Origin: Clostridia bacterium
GTDB lineage: Bacteria > Bacillota > Clostridia > Christensenellales > CAG-1252
Direction of reading: 5' to 3'
Assembly (NCBI GenBank): GCA_017394805.1
Contig: JAFPXC010000025.1
Coordinates: 1 to 62,104 of the forward strand
Length of the DNA stretch: 62,104 bases
The notes below the pieces were generated by a model. That model was not told the DNA's origin. It saw only the letters and a program-made list of their open reading frames with translations, and did no database searches. Shown in pieces: positions 18,101 to 26,557 of this stretch (the stretch's first letter is position 1; each line of letters begins with the position of its first letter). A program made the translations under genes and the position numbers.

Positions 18101-21100
18101 CCATCCACCAAGGTGAGCGTGGGTGCAAGCGTGAGGTTAAAGCTATCCTTCGCCGTCATACCCAGGTTGGCATAGGCGACGCTATCGGTCACTTTATAAT
18201 CGAACTTGGTTTGCTCCCCGATGGTGGGCATACCGTATACTTTGACCCGATAAATCGTGCGCTCCGCCGTATTGCCTTTGCTGTCGGTGGCGGACAAAAG
18301 CACGTTTATTTCCTTGCCCGCCTCAAAGGTGCCACTGACGATGGTAGCGGTGACGGCAAGCGGCTCGCCGAAATTGTCGTATGCCGAGGCGTCAAATAAT
18401 TCGGCGGATATGGTATCGTCCACCTTGATATAGTACCAATAGTCGGCATTGATGGTCGGCTCGTCGTAATTGCGAATGTTTTCTACTGTCAAAGTAGCGA
18501 CGTTGCCGGCAACGTCGACCGCGCGCAACGTGACGGACACGATCTCGCCACCGTATTCGTTGGTGCTGATGGTGGTCAATGGCAGGTCCGCCGTGACGGA
18601 GACGGCGTCGCCGAAGGTATCGGTGGCCGTGGCAGCGAGCTGGGACTCCACGCTGCCGAACGTATCCAACCTATTGTTGATATAGTCGCGCGTGGTATCA
18701 TAGGTGATGGTGGGCGCACCGTACACGCGCACGTTTTCGATGGTCAAGTCCTTGCTGTAGGTCTTGGTGCCGATGGTCACCTCGGCGTAGTAGAGGATGG
18801 TGATGGTTTGGCCTGCGGTTTGGGTGCCGACCACCTCCGCGTTGACCTCCACCTGCTTGCCGTCGGTATCGTACAGGGTCACCGAGAACAGGTCGGCGTC
18901 GATGGTATCGTCCGCCCGCACGGCCGTCTTGGCGGCGTTGTACTTGATGTTGTTGAGGCCGTAGGCCTTCCACTTGGCATACAGCGTGACGTCGTGGTCG
19001 GGCATGGTGGTCGCCTCGTAGGGATTGGCGTCGCTCTGCGCGAGATACCACCCCGTGAAGGAGTAGTTTTGGCGCGTGGTGACGTAACTGTTGATGTCCA
19101 AACGGTCGCCGTAGGCCAGGGTGACGGGGTCTATCTTGGTGCCTTGGCCCGTGACGAAGGTGACGGTGTACTCCTGCCGTTGCAGATAGGCGTATAGGGT
19201 GGCGTTGCCGTCGATATCCCAGTCGCGGAGGCTACTGCCCGTCTCATCGGTGTATTGCACGCCGCCGCCGTTCACCGCCGTGTACCAACCGCGGAAGGTG
19301 TAGCCATCCACCGCTTCGGGCACGTCCAGCGTGAAGCACTGCCCATAGTATACCGTGGTATGGCCGCTCGGGGACAGCGTGCCGCCGTCCGCCACCGCCG
19401 TGGCGCCGTCTATCCGCAGCGTGCTATCCCCTTGCTCGTCGGGATTGGCGCCGCGAAGCGCCACGTAGTACAGCCTGTTGGCGGACACGTTGTAGTTGAA
19501 GAGGAAGTTCTTGTCCTCGTCCGACACGTCGTCGTGCGAGACGAGCAACGTGCCGTATTCCGAATAGAGATAGCCGATGGTGTCGATATCCCCCTCGGTA
19601 TACACGGAAATATTGCCGCTGGCCGTGGGCACCAACGCATAGACGAAATAGGTGACGCCGTCTATCGACAAAGCCTTTGTCCCGCCGACGGCGATAACGT
19701 CGGTGACCGTGCGCGACTCCGCGCCCAAGGTGACCGTGCGGCCCGTGGCCTCTATCCACTTGGCGTACAGAGTGACGTCGGCGACGACGGTCGCGCCGAA
19801 GTCGAATACCCTGCCCGCGCATTGTTCGTTGTCGTACCAACCTCCGAAGGCATAGCCCGCGCGCGCGGGTACAGTAGGATACGCGAGCGCGTCGTTGTTA
19901 CCGATGGTTTGCGCCGTGGGCGCCGTGCCCGAGGCACCGTTCAAATCGAAAGTAACGGTAAAGGTTTGATTCTCTTCGCGATTGAGATAGACGGTATAGT
20001 ACGCCGCCTCCCAAGTGGCGGTCAAAGTGATATCGCCGGTGGTGCCGTTGGCGATATTGGTGACGAGTTCATTACCACGCAGCCAACCCGCGAAGAAGTA
20101 GCCTACGCGATGCAAATCGGTCAATACGATGGTATCGCTTTCGACGGTATACGTCGTGGGGTTGGTGTTGTCGGCATCGAAGAGGTCTTGATAGGTTATG
20201 GTATAGGTGATCGCCTCGAAATTTGCCACAAACGTCCTATTGCCGTAGGAGCCTTTCGCTATGGACGTAACCTTTTTGCCGTCCTCATACCAACCATCGA
20301 AGGTATAGCCGTTCTTGACGACGGGGGTCAGCGCGAAGGTGGCCGTCTCGATGGTGTAGCCTTCGGGATTGGATTGGCCCTCTTGATAGGAGCCTCCGCT
20401 CAAGACGAAGGTCAGACTGTAGGTCTCGGGCGTCCACGCCGCTGTCAGCGCGACGTCGCGGGCGGGCATGGTGTCGAACGCATAGAGTTCGTCCTCCTCG
20501 TACCAACCGTCGAATACGTAGCCCGTTTTGGTGGGGGCCACGGGGGCCGACACGGCAGCGCCGTAGGTCCGGTAGGTGGGCGCGACCGCCGTGCCGCCGC
20601 GGCTGTCATAGGTGATGGCGTAGGTGATGGCGGTCGTCTTGGCATACACGTAGACCGTGGTGCCCACGGCGGGCGTGTCGGTGATGGCGTCGATCTTGTC
20701 GGCCTCGTCGAAATCGCTATCGGTATACCAACCGTTGAACGTATAGCCCGTGCGCGAGGCCGCGGCGAGCGCGATGGGCAGATCCGCCAGCAAGAAGGCG
20801 GTGGGATTGGCGGGGGCGTTATCCGCGCCGTCCAGCACGTATTGCACCATGTACGTCACGACGGACCAACTGGCTGTAAGAGTCACGTCGCGCGCCTCGA
20901 TGGTAGCGAATATATAGGGGGCGTCCGCCTCTTCTTCATACCAACCCTCGAAGGCATAGCCTTTGCGGAAGGGCGTGTTGGGCGCGGAGACCGTGGTGCC
21001 ATAAGCCTGCCGAATGGTATCCACGTCGGTGCCGCCCCGACTATCGAAAGTGATGGTGTGCAAGTCCGCGGTAAAGTAGGCGTACAGCACCTTGTCCTCC

Positions 21101-24100
21101 TGGTCGGCGGTGGCGAATGCGGTGATTATATCGCCCTCGCCGTTCGGCTGGGTATACCAGCCGTGGAAAGTATGTCCCACGCGCACGGCGGCGGACAAAG
21201 TGACGGTGGCTTGGTCCAAGCAATAAGTAGCGGGGTTGGCGTTTTCATCGCCATCGCGGATATCCATATAGGTGATGGCGTAGTTGACCAACTTGCCGTA
21301 CAATACCATATCCGCTGCGGTGCCCACGGTGATCTTGTCGATCTTGTTGACGCACGCCGCCTCGGTATACCAACCCACGAAAGAGTAGCCCTCTAGGGTC
21401 GCATTGGCCGGGACGATGTCGTTCTCGAGTACCGTATAGGCGGTGGGGTTGGCGTTCTGTATCGCTTCGTTCGTCGTTTCTTCACCATTGACGATATAGC
21501 GGTAGGAAATGGCGTAGGTATTCAAGGTGTATTGCGCATAGAGTTGCAATACGCCCGTGCTACCTTGCTCTATCACGGCTATTTCGGTGCCGTCCACCGC
21601 GTGGTCGTACCAACCGATAAAGGTATAGCCGACTTTGGCAACGGGGGCAAGCGTTATTGTGGGCGTTTCGATGGTATAGGTGGCGGGATTAGTATCCCCT
21701 TCCGCCAAATTACCGCCGAAAGAATTGTAAATAATATCGTATTCTATGATCTGCCAGTTCGCATAGAAGTTGCGAGCGCCGCGGCTGCCCAACGCGATGG
21801 TGGTGTCGGCGGGCACGTAAGCATGCGCGTCTTCATCGTATTCTGTCCACCCCGTGAAAGAGTAGCCCGCTTTATGGGCGTCGGTCAGGGTGAACGTGGG
21901 CGAGACCTCCGAGTAGGCAAGGGGATTGGTGTGCGTGGCGCCGTCGGTATTGGCATAGGTGATGGTATAATTGGACAGCATCCATTGCGCATAGAGCGTT
22001 TTGTCGCCGTATGTGGTGCCCGCCTCTATCGCGGCGCACAATTCGCCGTCCGTCTTTTGGGTGTACCAACCTTTGAACTCATAGGCGTCGTCGTTGCTTT
22101 GGAGCCGTGCCAAAGCGAAGGCGTCCTCTACCGTATAGGTAGCGGGGTTTCCTTCGCCTTTGAGGTAGCCGCACGGCGTCACGCCGTCGGGCCCGAACGT
22201 GACGTAGGTCAAGGTATACGGGATGGCGGACCAGTTCGCCGTCAAAGTGCGATCGCCCGTGCCGCCCGCTGCGATTTGCGTGATCACGTCGCCGTGTTCG
22301 TCTTTCCAGGCGACAAAGGTGTACCCGATCTTTTGCGGCGCGGACAGGGTGATGGTCGCGCTCTCGACAGAGTAAGCGGTGGGGTTATCGTTGACAATCT
22401 CGCCGATGTCATAGTCGCCCGCTACATTATAGGTTATGGAATAGAGGATGACGGTATAGACGGCATTGACCGTGATATCGCCTTCGACGGGGAGCGCATA
22501 GGTTTCCCACTGTCCGTTATACCCCGATTTGGCGGGCACGGCGGGCGCTTCGATGGCTGTCGTTTCAACGGTAACGGGAATTGAAATAACGCTAATGCCA
22601 TCTGCAACAAAGTCTATGCTATATGTGATGGTCTGCCATTCGGCGACCAACGTGACGGACTCGAAAACGCCTTCTATGCGTGTGATGAGCTCGCCGTCTC
22701 GGGTCCAACCGACGAACGTGTAACCGTCTACGGTCAGGGGTACGAGGTCGATCGCGGCGTCAAGCACCGTAAAGGACTGCGGGTTGGCGTTGGCTGCGCC
22801 TTTGGTGTTTTGATAGGTGACGGCGTAAAGTATCGGCGTCCATACGGCCGAAATGGTGCGGTCACCGACGCTGCCCGCGGCTATCTCTTCGATGGGTTCT
22901 TCGGATTCGTCCACCCAACCCTCGAAGGTATATCCCGCGCAGGCGATAGGTGCCAAGACAATGGCTTCGCTCTCCACGGTGTAGGTAAGCGGGTTGTCGT
23001 TTGTAATGTCCGCGATCTCATACTCACCGTCAAGGATGTATGTCAGCGTATATGTAACGGGCGTATAGATTGCTTCCACGGTCACATTGCCATCGACGGG
23101 CAATACGTATGACGCCCATTCGCCTTCGTACCCGCGTTTGGCGGGCACGGTCGGCTCGTCGAGCGAGAGGGTCTCCACCGTCGCGGGCAGGGTCGCCACC
23201 GTCTCGCCGTCGGCGACAAAGGTGACGCCGTATTCCACGGGTTGCCAGTTGGCCACGAGGGTCAGGTCGTTATACATATTCCGTATGGCGTCGATGGCTT
23301 TCCCGTTCATCGTCCAGCCGCGGAAGATATAACCGTCTACGGACAGGGGCCACAGGGTGATGGCGCCGCTCTCCGCCGTGTACGCGGTGGGATTGACGTT
23401 TGCGGCGCCCTTCGTGTTCTCGTACGTGATGGTGTAATGATCGAGCGTCCAGTGCGCGATCAGGGTGTGGTCGCCCAAGTTTTCGACGGCGAACGAGGTC
23501 ACTTCCGTACCGTTCTCATCCGTCCAACCCAAGAAGGTATAACCGTCCATCTTGAGTGGCAGTAGCGTGAGGACGCCGTTCTCCACCGTGTAGGTGGTGG
23601 GGTTTAGGTTGGAGGCGTCCATGGTATTCTCGAACGTGATCGTGTAGGAGATCGCTTGGTACTTGGCGTAGAGCGTCATATCTCCCGTCGTACCTTTGGC
23701 GATAGACGCTATGGGTTGCGTCCTTGCTTCGTCGGCATACCACCCCGCGAAAGTGTAGCCCGGTTTCGCGGCGGCTTGCAGGTTGATCTCGTCCTCGACC
23801 GTGTATGCCGTGGGATTGGCGTGCGTGCCGTTCTCGTCCACATAGTTGACGGTATACGTATTCACAACGAATCGCGCATAGACAGACACGTCGATGGTGA
23901 CGGCTTCGCTTTGAAGGGTGGTTGCGGTAAAGACTTTGGCCCAGCTGTCTTTATCCAAATACCAGCCGCCGAATGTATATCCTTCTTTGGTGGGCGCGGC
24001 GGGTATGCTAACGGAAGACTTGCCGTCCGTTTTGACGGTGGTATACACGGCGTCGTCAACCACGAAAGATACGGTGATTTCCTTCACTTTCGTCGTTCTG

Positions 24101-24177
24101 TTCTTGCATGCGGATAAAGTCGCTATGCTCAACACCAGCATAATGACGCATAGTACCGCAACTAACGATTTTTTCAT
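15175..24177 (-). CDS. Giant InlB-repeat lipoprotein with C-terminal DUF6273 domain
   Basis: 3000-residue secreted lipoprotein. The signal peptide ends in lipobox LSAC and AAGGAGG precedes the ATG. Residues about 30 to 1500 are a long series of InlB B-repeats (Listeria-Bacteroides type) recognised by NPTAYTVE...GYTFxGWY...GDxTLYAKW. Then come a pre-peptidase-like beta domain (LSIDGVTYFVYALVPTASG), a block of Ig/HYR-like repeats built on DTFGDAVSV and DxAGN motifs, two more InlB-type repeats and a DUF6273 domain (YLYFGTYPQSEVTDS through WWLRSP to VVPALKI). It is a surface adhesin-like protein whose C-terminal domain is a C-type-lectin/FGE-like fold. The last 37 codons look hypervariable compared with the paralogue at 50,502. 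Its GC-rich codon use is host-like although it sits inside the island. Confidence 0.92.
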   Translation of the reverse strand: MKKSLVAVLCVIMLVLSIATLSACKNRTTKVKEITVSFVVDDAVYTTVKTDGKSSVSIPAAPTKEGYTFGGWYLDKDSWAKVFTATTLQSEAVTIDVSVYARFVVNTYTVNYVDENGTHANPTAYTVEDEINLQAAAKPGYTFAGWYADEARTQPIASIAKGTTGDMTLYAKYQAISYTITFENTMDASNLNPTTYTVENGVLTLLPLKMDGYTFLGWTDENGTEVTSFAVENLGDHTLIAHWTLDHYTITYENTKGAANVNPTAYTAESGAITLWPLSVDGYIFRGWTMNGKAIDAIRNMYNDLTLVANWQPVEYGVTFVADGETVATLPATVETLSLDEPTVPAKRGYEGEWASYVLPVDGNVTVEAIYTPVTYTLTYILDGEYEIADITNDNPLTYTVESEAIVLAPIACAGYTFEGWVDESEEPIEEIAAGSVGDRTISAVWTPILYAVTYQNTKGAANANPQSFTVLDAAIDLVPLTVDGYTFVGWTRDGELITRIEGVFESVTLVAEWQTITYSIDFVADGISVISIPVTVETTAIEAPAVPAKSGYNGQWETYALPVEGDITVNAVYTVILYSITYNVAGDYDIGEIVNDNPTAYSVESATITLSAPQKIGYTFVAWKDEHGDVITQIAAGGTGDRTLTANWSAIPYTLTYVTFGPDGVTPCGYLKGEGNPATYTVEDAFALARLQSNDDAYEFKGWYTQKTDGELCAAIEAGTTYGDKTLYAQWMLSNYTITYANTDGATHTNPLAYSEVSPTFTLTDAHKAGYSFTGWTEYDEDAHAYVPADTTIALGSRGARNFYANWQIIEYDIIYNSFGGNLAEGDTNPATYTIETPTITLAPVAKVGYTFIGWYDHAVDGTEIAVIEQGSTGVLQLYAQYTLNTYAISYRYIVNGEETTNEAIQNANPTAYTVLENDIVPANATLEGYSFVGWYTEAACVNKIDKITVGTAADMVLYGKLVNYAITYMDIRDGDENANPATYCLDQATVTLSAAVRVGHTFHGWYTQPNGEGDIITAFATADQEDKVLYAYFTADLHTITFDSRGGTDVDTIRQAYGTTVSAPNTPFRKGYAFEGWYEEEADAPYIFATIEARDVTLTASWSVVTYMVQYVLDGADNAPANPTAFLLADLPIALAAASRTGYTFNGWYTDSDFDEADKIDAITDTPAVGTTVYVYAKTTAITYAITYDSRGGTAVAPTYRTYGAAVSAPVAPTKTGYVFDGWYEEDELYAFDTMPARDVALTAAWTPETYSLTFVLSGGSYQEGQSNPEGYTIETATFALTPVVKNGYTFDGWYEDGKKVTSIAKGSYGNRTFVANFEAITYTITYQDLFDADNTNPTTYTVESDTIVLTDLHRVGYFFAGWLRGNELVTNIANGTTGDITLTATWEAAYYTVYLNREENQTFTVTFDLNGASGTAPTAQTIGNNDALAYPTVPARAGYAFGGWYDNEQCAGRVFDFGATVVADVTLYAKWIEATGRTVTLGAESRTVTDVIAVGGTKALSIDGVTYFVYALVPTASGNISVYTEGDIDTIGYLYSEYGTLLVSHDDVSDEDKNFLFNYNVSANRLYYVALRGANPDEQGDSTLRIDGATAVADGGTLSPSGHTTVYYGQCFTLDVPEAVDGYTFRGWYTAVNGGGVQYTDETGSSLRDWDIDGNATLYAYLQRQEYTVTFVTGQGTKIDPVTLAYGDRLDINSYVTTRQNYSFTGWYLAQSDANPYEATTMPDHDVTLYAKWKAYGLNNIKYNAAKTAVRADDTIDADLFSVTLYDTDGKQVEVNAEVVGTQTAGQTITILYYAEVTIGTKTYSKDLTIENVRVYGAPTITYDTTRDYINNRLDTFGSVESQLAATATDTFGDAVSVTADLPLTTISTNEYGGEIVSVTLRAVDVAGNVATLTVENIRNYDEPTINADYWYYIKVDDTISAELFDASAYDNFGEPLAVTATIVSGTFEAGKEINVLLSATDSKGNTAERTIYRVKVYGMPTIGEQTKFDYKVTDSVAYANLGMTAKDSFNLTLAPTLTLVDGEWVAGATLTYQVSATDRAGNTATATAQVRVYGAPTVTYDCDTLKADQDVQPYYLYTKSVTLSFDLNGGSEGQPAAQTIDNEHPMVYPTAIPTRDGFVFSGWYTTAVCETLFDFSRDIDADVTVYAGWIAHAGDGVLPINGTLYSLSVDSRYDSYSFKYYAFVPLTDGNVTIYSTGSNDTFGYLYAANKTTRLAYNNNGGSDGNFSITYAVTAGTLYYVVSCGYYYSMTIESVVMEGALYPAAGGSCGLLCNGLHATATDSFGEPLRVSITQAEGTFEAGGYVTYQVSATDAVGNSAAITTEAIPVYSAADISASMTYDAFSSDLASLLGHGEEFDAYAEDSFGNPCAVSLVAASGDALVAGTIVDIRLRFTDTAGNYVDSDVLSDIRLFGMPTTTYNREPKQVGDQTVTYWKLPSDTVLTLRTYFKSYDSFGDELSESITVLEEYKDENEVVTHIRVRLRITDDAANTLEREYVLCNDLGYTLSTATNMAGAGTYTLFDAVSVPCGANITLTATTNAGYTWVGWYDGDTKVSEGTSLTYIATMPAENKTYTAKWTYYTLSTTTDLTAAGTYTQKNAEKVTAGQEETLTAATNLGYTFLGWYDGDTKVSEGTSLSYTFAMPAENKTYTAKFEKCTAHTLDDNCICTKCGATAHGTKDGVYCRHGDYLYFGTYPQSEVTDSAIKSALNTAAGTLPTASNARAWTSYGYFISSSTSTDYMWYIDLTYGGEQYRGVYFTQYRPYYTSNSSSADNSYQDNNGYNTTTVYWFKYEPIKWRILSEADGVALIFAEMALDSQEYCHYTSTSQFSHNGGTGYPNNYALSNIRKWLNDAFYNTAFNDLQKQLILLTTVDNSARSTSDSGNNLTQASSYACANTEDYIFLLSEQEVTNSAYGFNSSCYNYDAARRKQNTDYAKCQGAWTSTDSSYKSNGHWWLRSPYYSDSSDARYVSYYGYAGNYRSVDLTGYGVVPALKISLS
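15205..15315 (-). other. Candidate DGR-type variable region of the DUF6273 gene
   Basis: Thirty-seven codons from HWWLRSP to GYGV. Aligned with 55140-55250 without gaps, 9 differences are at codon position 1, 11 at position 2 and 4 at position 3. Most variable codons end in C or T in both copies, as expected when AAY codons of a template are mutated at their adenines. It is followed by an 18-nt block (GTCCCCGCTTTGAAAATT) identical in both genes, in the place where an initiation-of-mutagenic-homing element would be. No template repeat or reverse transcriptase lies in the window. Confidence 0.6.
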
Positions 24178-24360
24178 ATTTGCCTCCTTGGATAAATACG
24201 CATAGAATATGTTAATCTACGATTATTACAGAGAGAATGATGTTGTATTGGGAAGGGAAAACAAAATAATGAGCATAAAGTGCTTGCGTGCGTCGAACAT
24301 TTGTACCATTAAATATTGACAACGCGCGCTATTATTCGTAAAATAATATTTAGAAAACTG

Positions 24361-24397
24361 AAAATGCTCGTAGATTAACATAATCTGCGAGCATTTT
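24361..24397 (-). terminator. Terminator of the tyrosine integrase gene
   Basis: AAAATGCTCGTAGATTA (24361-24377) pairs with TAATCTGCGAGCATTTT (24381-24397) around ACA. It overlaps the integrase stop codon. The neighbouring 24,178-24,360 stretch holds the leader of the giant lipoprotein gene and no ORF. Confidence 0.75.
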
Positions 24398-25296
24398 CAG
24401 TTGCCGTTATTCAGTCTGGACAGGCGGTTGATAGACTTCCGTTTCAGTCCCATTTGGCAGTGCGCATATCGGTCGATGGTGATGCTTACGTTAGCGTGTC
24501 CCATCAGTTCGGACAGGGTTTTGAAATCCATTCCGCATTCCAATGCGCGGGTGGCAAAGGTATGGCGCAAGGAATGAAATCCAAGGGGACGTACCCCTAC
24601 TTTTTGCAGCATCCGTTTGAAAAGTGCTTGATAGGCGCGTATGTTGGTTTGGTGTGCTTTTGTTTCTATGACAAACTCACAGATAGCGGTTCTCTTTAAG
24701 TCGCGCAAAACGCCTATGATTGCGTTGGGAATTGGTAACAAGCGAATGGACGCTTCCGTTTTCGGCGGAGTTATTTCACCATGTTCGCCAATGGTTTTGG
24801 ATATAAATACCGTCCGATTGTGTAGGTCGATGTCGTCCCAAGTAAGCGCAAGTAGTTCTCCGATACGCAAACCCAAATACAGACAGATGATGATGCCGTA
24901 CAGTTTGGGCTTATTGGCAAGCGTAATATAGGTCTCTATCTTTCTCTGCTCGCTCAATGAAAACGCTTCGACTTTCTTTTCTACCTTTGGCAATCGCTTG
25001 ATCTTGCGGCACGGATTCTTGGTTATCTTCCCAAGGTCTTCGGCAAGGTCAAAGGCGAGATTCATCACGTTTATCACAGAGTTTATCGTACTTGCGGATA
25101 ATGTGGTCTTTTGACGTAGTTCCACATAAATCAACACTTGCACGTCTTCTCGCGTAATGCTTTCCATTTCCCTTTCCCCAAAGTGGGGTATGATATAGGT
25201 TTTTGTGATTTGGCTATACTTTGTATAGGTGCGAGGTTTTACTTGCCCTTTCACATATACCGACAACCATGTTTCAAACCATTCTTTTGTTTTCAT
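24397..25296 (-). CDS. int: Tyrosine recombinase/phage-type integrase
   Basis: 299 residues. The N-terminal SAM-like core-binding domain (WFETWLSVYVKGQVKPRTYTKY) is followed by a catalytic domain with the first arginine in LYLGLRIGELL, HxxR in FHSLRHTFATRA and the nucleophile tyrosine in ITIDRYAHC. The ATG at 25296 has AAAGGAGAAG upstream; the longer frame to 25371 does not. It is the enzyme type expected to integrate at tRNA 3' ends. Here it lies in the middle of the tRNA-Arg island rather than at its border, so the island may be composite or rearranged. A SLOG-like gene lies just upstream on the same strand. Confidence 0.94.
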   Translation of the reverse strand: MKTKEWFETWLSVYVKGQVKPRTYTKYSQITKTYIIPHFGEREMESITREDVQVLIYVELRQKTTLSASTINSVINVMNLAFDLAEDLGKITKNPCRKIKRLPKVEKKVEAFSLSEQRKIETYITLANKPKLYGIIICLYLGLRIGELLALTWDDIDLHNRTVFISKTIGEHGEITPPKTEASIRLLPIPNAIIGVLRDLKRTAICEFVIETKAHQTNIRAYQALFKRMLQKVGVRPLGFHSLRHTFATRALECGMDFKTLSELMGHANVSITIDRYAHCQMGLKRKSINRLSRLNNGN

Positions 25297-25445
25297 TTGA
25301 CTTCTCCTTTTAGTGGTTTTTCTAATTGTACCAAACCGCCCTACGGAGTGAATAACGGCTATCCCTGCCAAATGAAACGATTGCTGTCTTTTATGTGGTA
25401 TTGTTATGGGTTTTGTTCACAATATCCTCCTACGTGATGGTCTTT

Positions 25446-25904
25446 TCAGCACATTTTGTATGTGCCGAGGTTAATGCATGTCTTATGTTTCCTGACTGCA
25501 TATTCCAATGTTTTTGCGGCGCCGCCCCAACCGTGATTGACATAGGCAATCAACAAATCGGATTGGTCTACCATATATTCGTTGCGTTTGAGTATGCAAT
25601 ACTTAGGTGGCGTGTTTTCGATGGGTGGGGTTTCTATCCCATCGTAACCGTCCAAGGATACATCTCGCCTTTTGAGATAATCGGGATCCAAGTATGGCGT
25701 GACAAATAGCAATGTCGCGGTCGGGTGTGTTGCCTTATACTCTTGGCAACAACGCAAAGCGAAACTGTCGAAGGCACCATACCAACCGAGCCAAAACTCC
25801 ACCGTATCATCTTTGACAAAGTCTTCTATTTCGGCAAGTATCTTCCTGCGTAATCCGTCAATGCCCCATGCGTCATGATGTCCGCAAAACGTGATCCTAA
25901 CCAA
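25446..25904 (-). CDS. SLOG-family (DUF1273/YpsA-like) protein
   Basis: 152 residues with the Rossmann-like SLOG pattern: ITFCGHHDAWG at the N-terminus, LLFVTPYLD in the middle and SDLLIAYVNHGWGGAAKTLEYAVRK near the C-terminus, where the glycine-rich loop would bind a nucleotide-derived ligand. The start appears to be TTG at 25904, preceded by GGAGGCGGC, which is also the 3' arm of a terminator hairpin. Translation may therefore depend on read-through of the RNA element upstream. SLOG proteins are frequent in phage-defence and mobile-element contexts as ligand sensors or producers; the exact role is not visible. It lies 149 bp upstream of the integrase gene. Confidence 0.75.
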   Translation of the reverse strand: MVRITFCGHHDAWGIDGLRRKILAEIEDFVKDDTVEFWLGWYGAFDSFALRCCQEYKATHPTATLLFVTPYLDPDYLKRRDVSLDGYDGIETPPIENTPPKYCILKRNEYMVDQSDLLIAYVNHGWGGAAKTLEYAVRKHKTCINLGTYKMC

Positions 25905-25905
25905 A

Positions 25906-25937
25906 CAAAAAGCCGCCTCCTTCTAATAGTAGCGGCT
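25906..25937 (-). terminator. Terminator ending structured element copy A
   Basis: On the minus strand AGCCGC and GGCGGCT pair around a 14-nt loop and are followed by TTTTTG. The loop and 3' arm include the AAGGAGG that may serve the SLOG gene. Confidence 0.65.
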
Positions 25938-25939
25938 GT

Positions 25940-26147
25940 CAAAGATGTCTATAAAATAAGATGCCGCTCCTTATGGAACGGCAAATATAGTAATTGCACC
26001 ATTACCATAAGTCGCCAAACTTCGTTCCAACATCATTGTATTGATGGTAAAACAGATAATAGATGCAAACTACTACCTTGTAGTATGCACCATCAATACA
26101 ATATTCAATTAGTTGGAACATAGGTCTTGCGCCCTATGAAGTTTGGC
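25940..26147 (-). ncRNA. Structured RNA-like element, copy A
   Basis: Nested pairing on the minus strand: outer GCCAAACTTC/GAAGTTTGGC (26138-26147 with 26014-26023), GTTCCAAC/GTTGGAAC, a 14-bp perfect inner stem (26035-26048 with 26089-26102) and an apical TACTAC/GTAGTA hairpin. After the outer stem come about 75 nt closely matching 50,363-50,437, including the start of a small hydrophobic ORF that is frameshifted and stopped here (reading NGAITIFAVP then stop). A second hairpin, GCCGTTCC/GGAGCGGC, lies at 25963-25982. The consensus promoter at 26154-26183 supports transcription. Confidence 0.65.
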
Positions 26148-26153
26148 TCTTAT

Positions 26154-26183
26154 ATTATAGCCAAATTAAGCCCCGTTTGTCAA
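26154..26183 (-). promoter_or_regulatory. Sigma-A promoter of structured element copy A
   Basis: On the minus strand TTGACA (26178-26183), 18-bp spacer, TATAAT (26154-26159). The outer stem starts six to seven bases downstream, so the transcript would begin with the structure. Confidence 0.8.
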
Positions 26184-26246
26184 TGCTCTGATATAATTCA
26201 AAACATAGGCAGTGAAAAGAATCTTTGTATATTTTGCATTTTGCTG

Positions 26247-26275
26247 TTGTATTTTTCGTAAAATAGTGCTACAAT
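26247..26275 (+). promoter_or_regulatory. Promoter of the toxin-antitoxin pair
   Basis: TTGTAT (26247-26252), 17-bp spacer, TACAAT (26270-26275), 32 bp before the antitoxin ATG. Confidence 0.65.
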
Positions 26276-26307
26276 AATATCAGCAAACCACACAAGGAGG
26301 TGTTAAT

Positions 26308-26553
26308 ATGAACATTAAGCCTATCTCGGACTTGAGAAACTACAATAGCGTACTGAAAGACTGCCAGAACGGCGCGCCTGTCTTTTTGACCAAGAACGGT
26401 AGAGGGAGATACGTCATCATGGACGCTGAGCAATACGACACGATGATGGCGGAGATCAAACTGCTCGCCAAGGTCGCCCAAGCGGAGCAACGCATTGCCG
26501 ACGGTGAAGCGTATATGAGTTTAGAGGCATTGAAAGCAAAACTCGGGGTGTAA
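26308..26553 (+). CDS. Phd/YefM-family antitoxin
   Basis: 81 residues with the Phd/YefM fold pattern: MNIKPISDLRNYNSVLKDC, then GAPVFLTKNGRGRYVIMDAEQYD, then a C-terminal toxin-binding helix (IADGEAYMSLEALKAKL). AAGGAGGTG precedes the ATG. The N-terminal part normally binds the operon promoter and represses it. The partner toxin gene begins four bases after the stop but is shortened, so the antitoxin may now be an orphan. Confidence 0.9.
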   Translation: MNIKPISDLRNYNSVLKDCQNGAPVFLTKNGRGRYVIMDAEQYDTMMAEIKLLAKVAQAEQRIADGEAYMSLEALKAKLGV

Positions 26554-26557
26554 GCTA

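Noticed and set aside
19255..21396. 713-residue frame antisense to the giant lipoprotein gene
   Set aside because: Low-complexity Arg/Gly/Val composition typical of antisense frames across InlB repeats.
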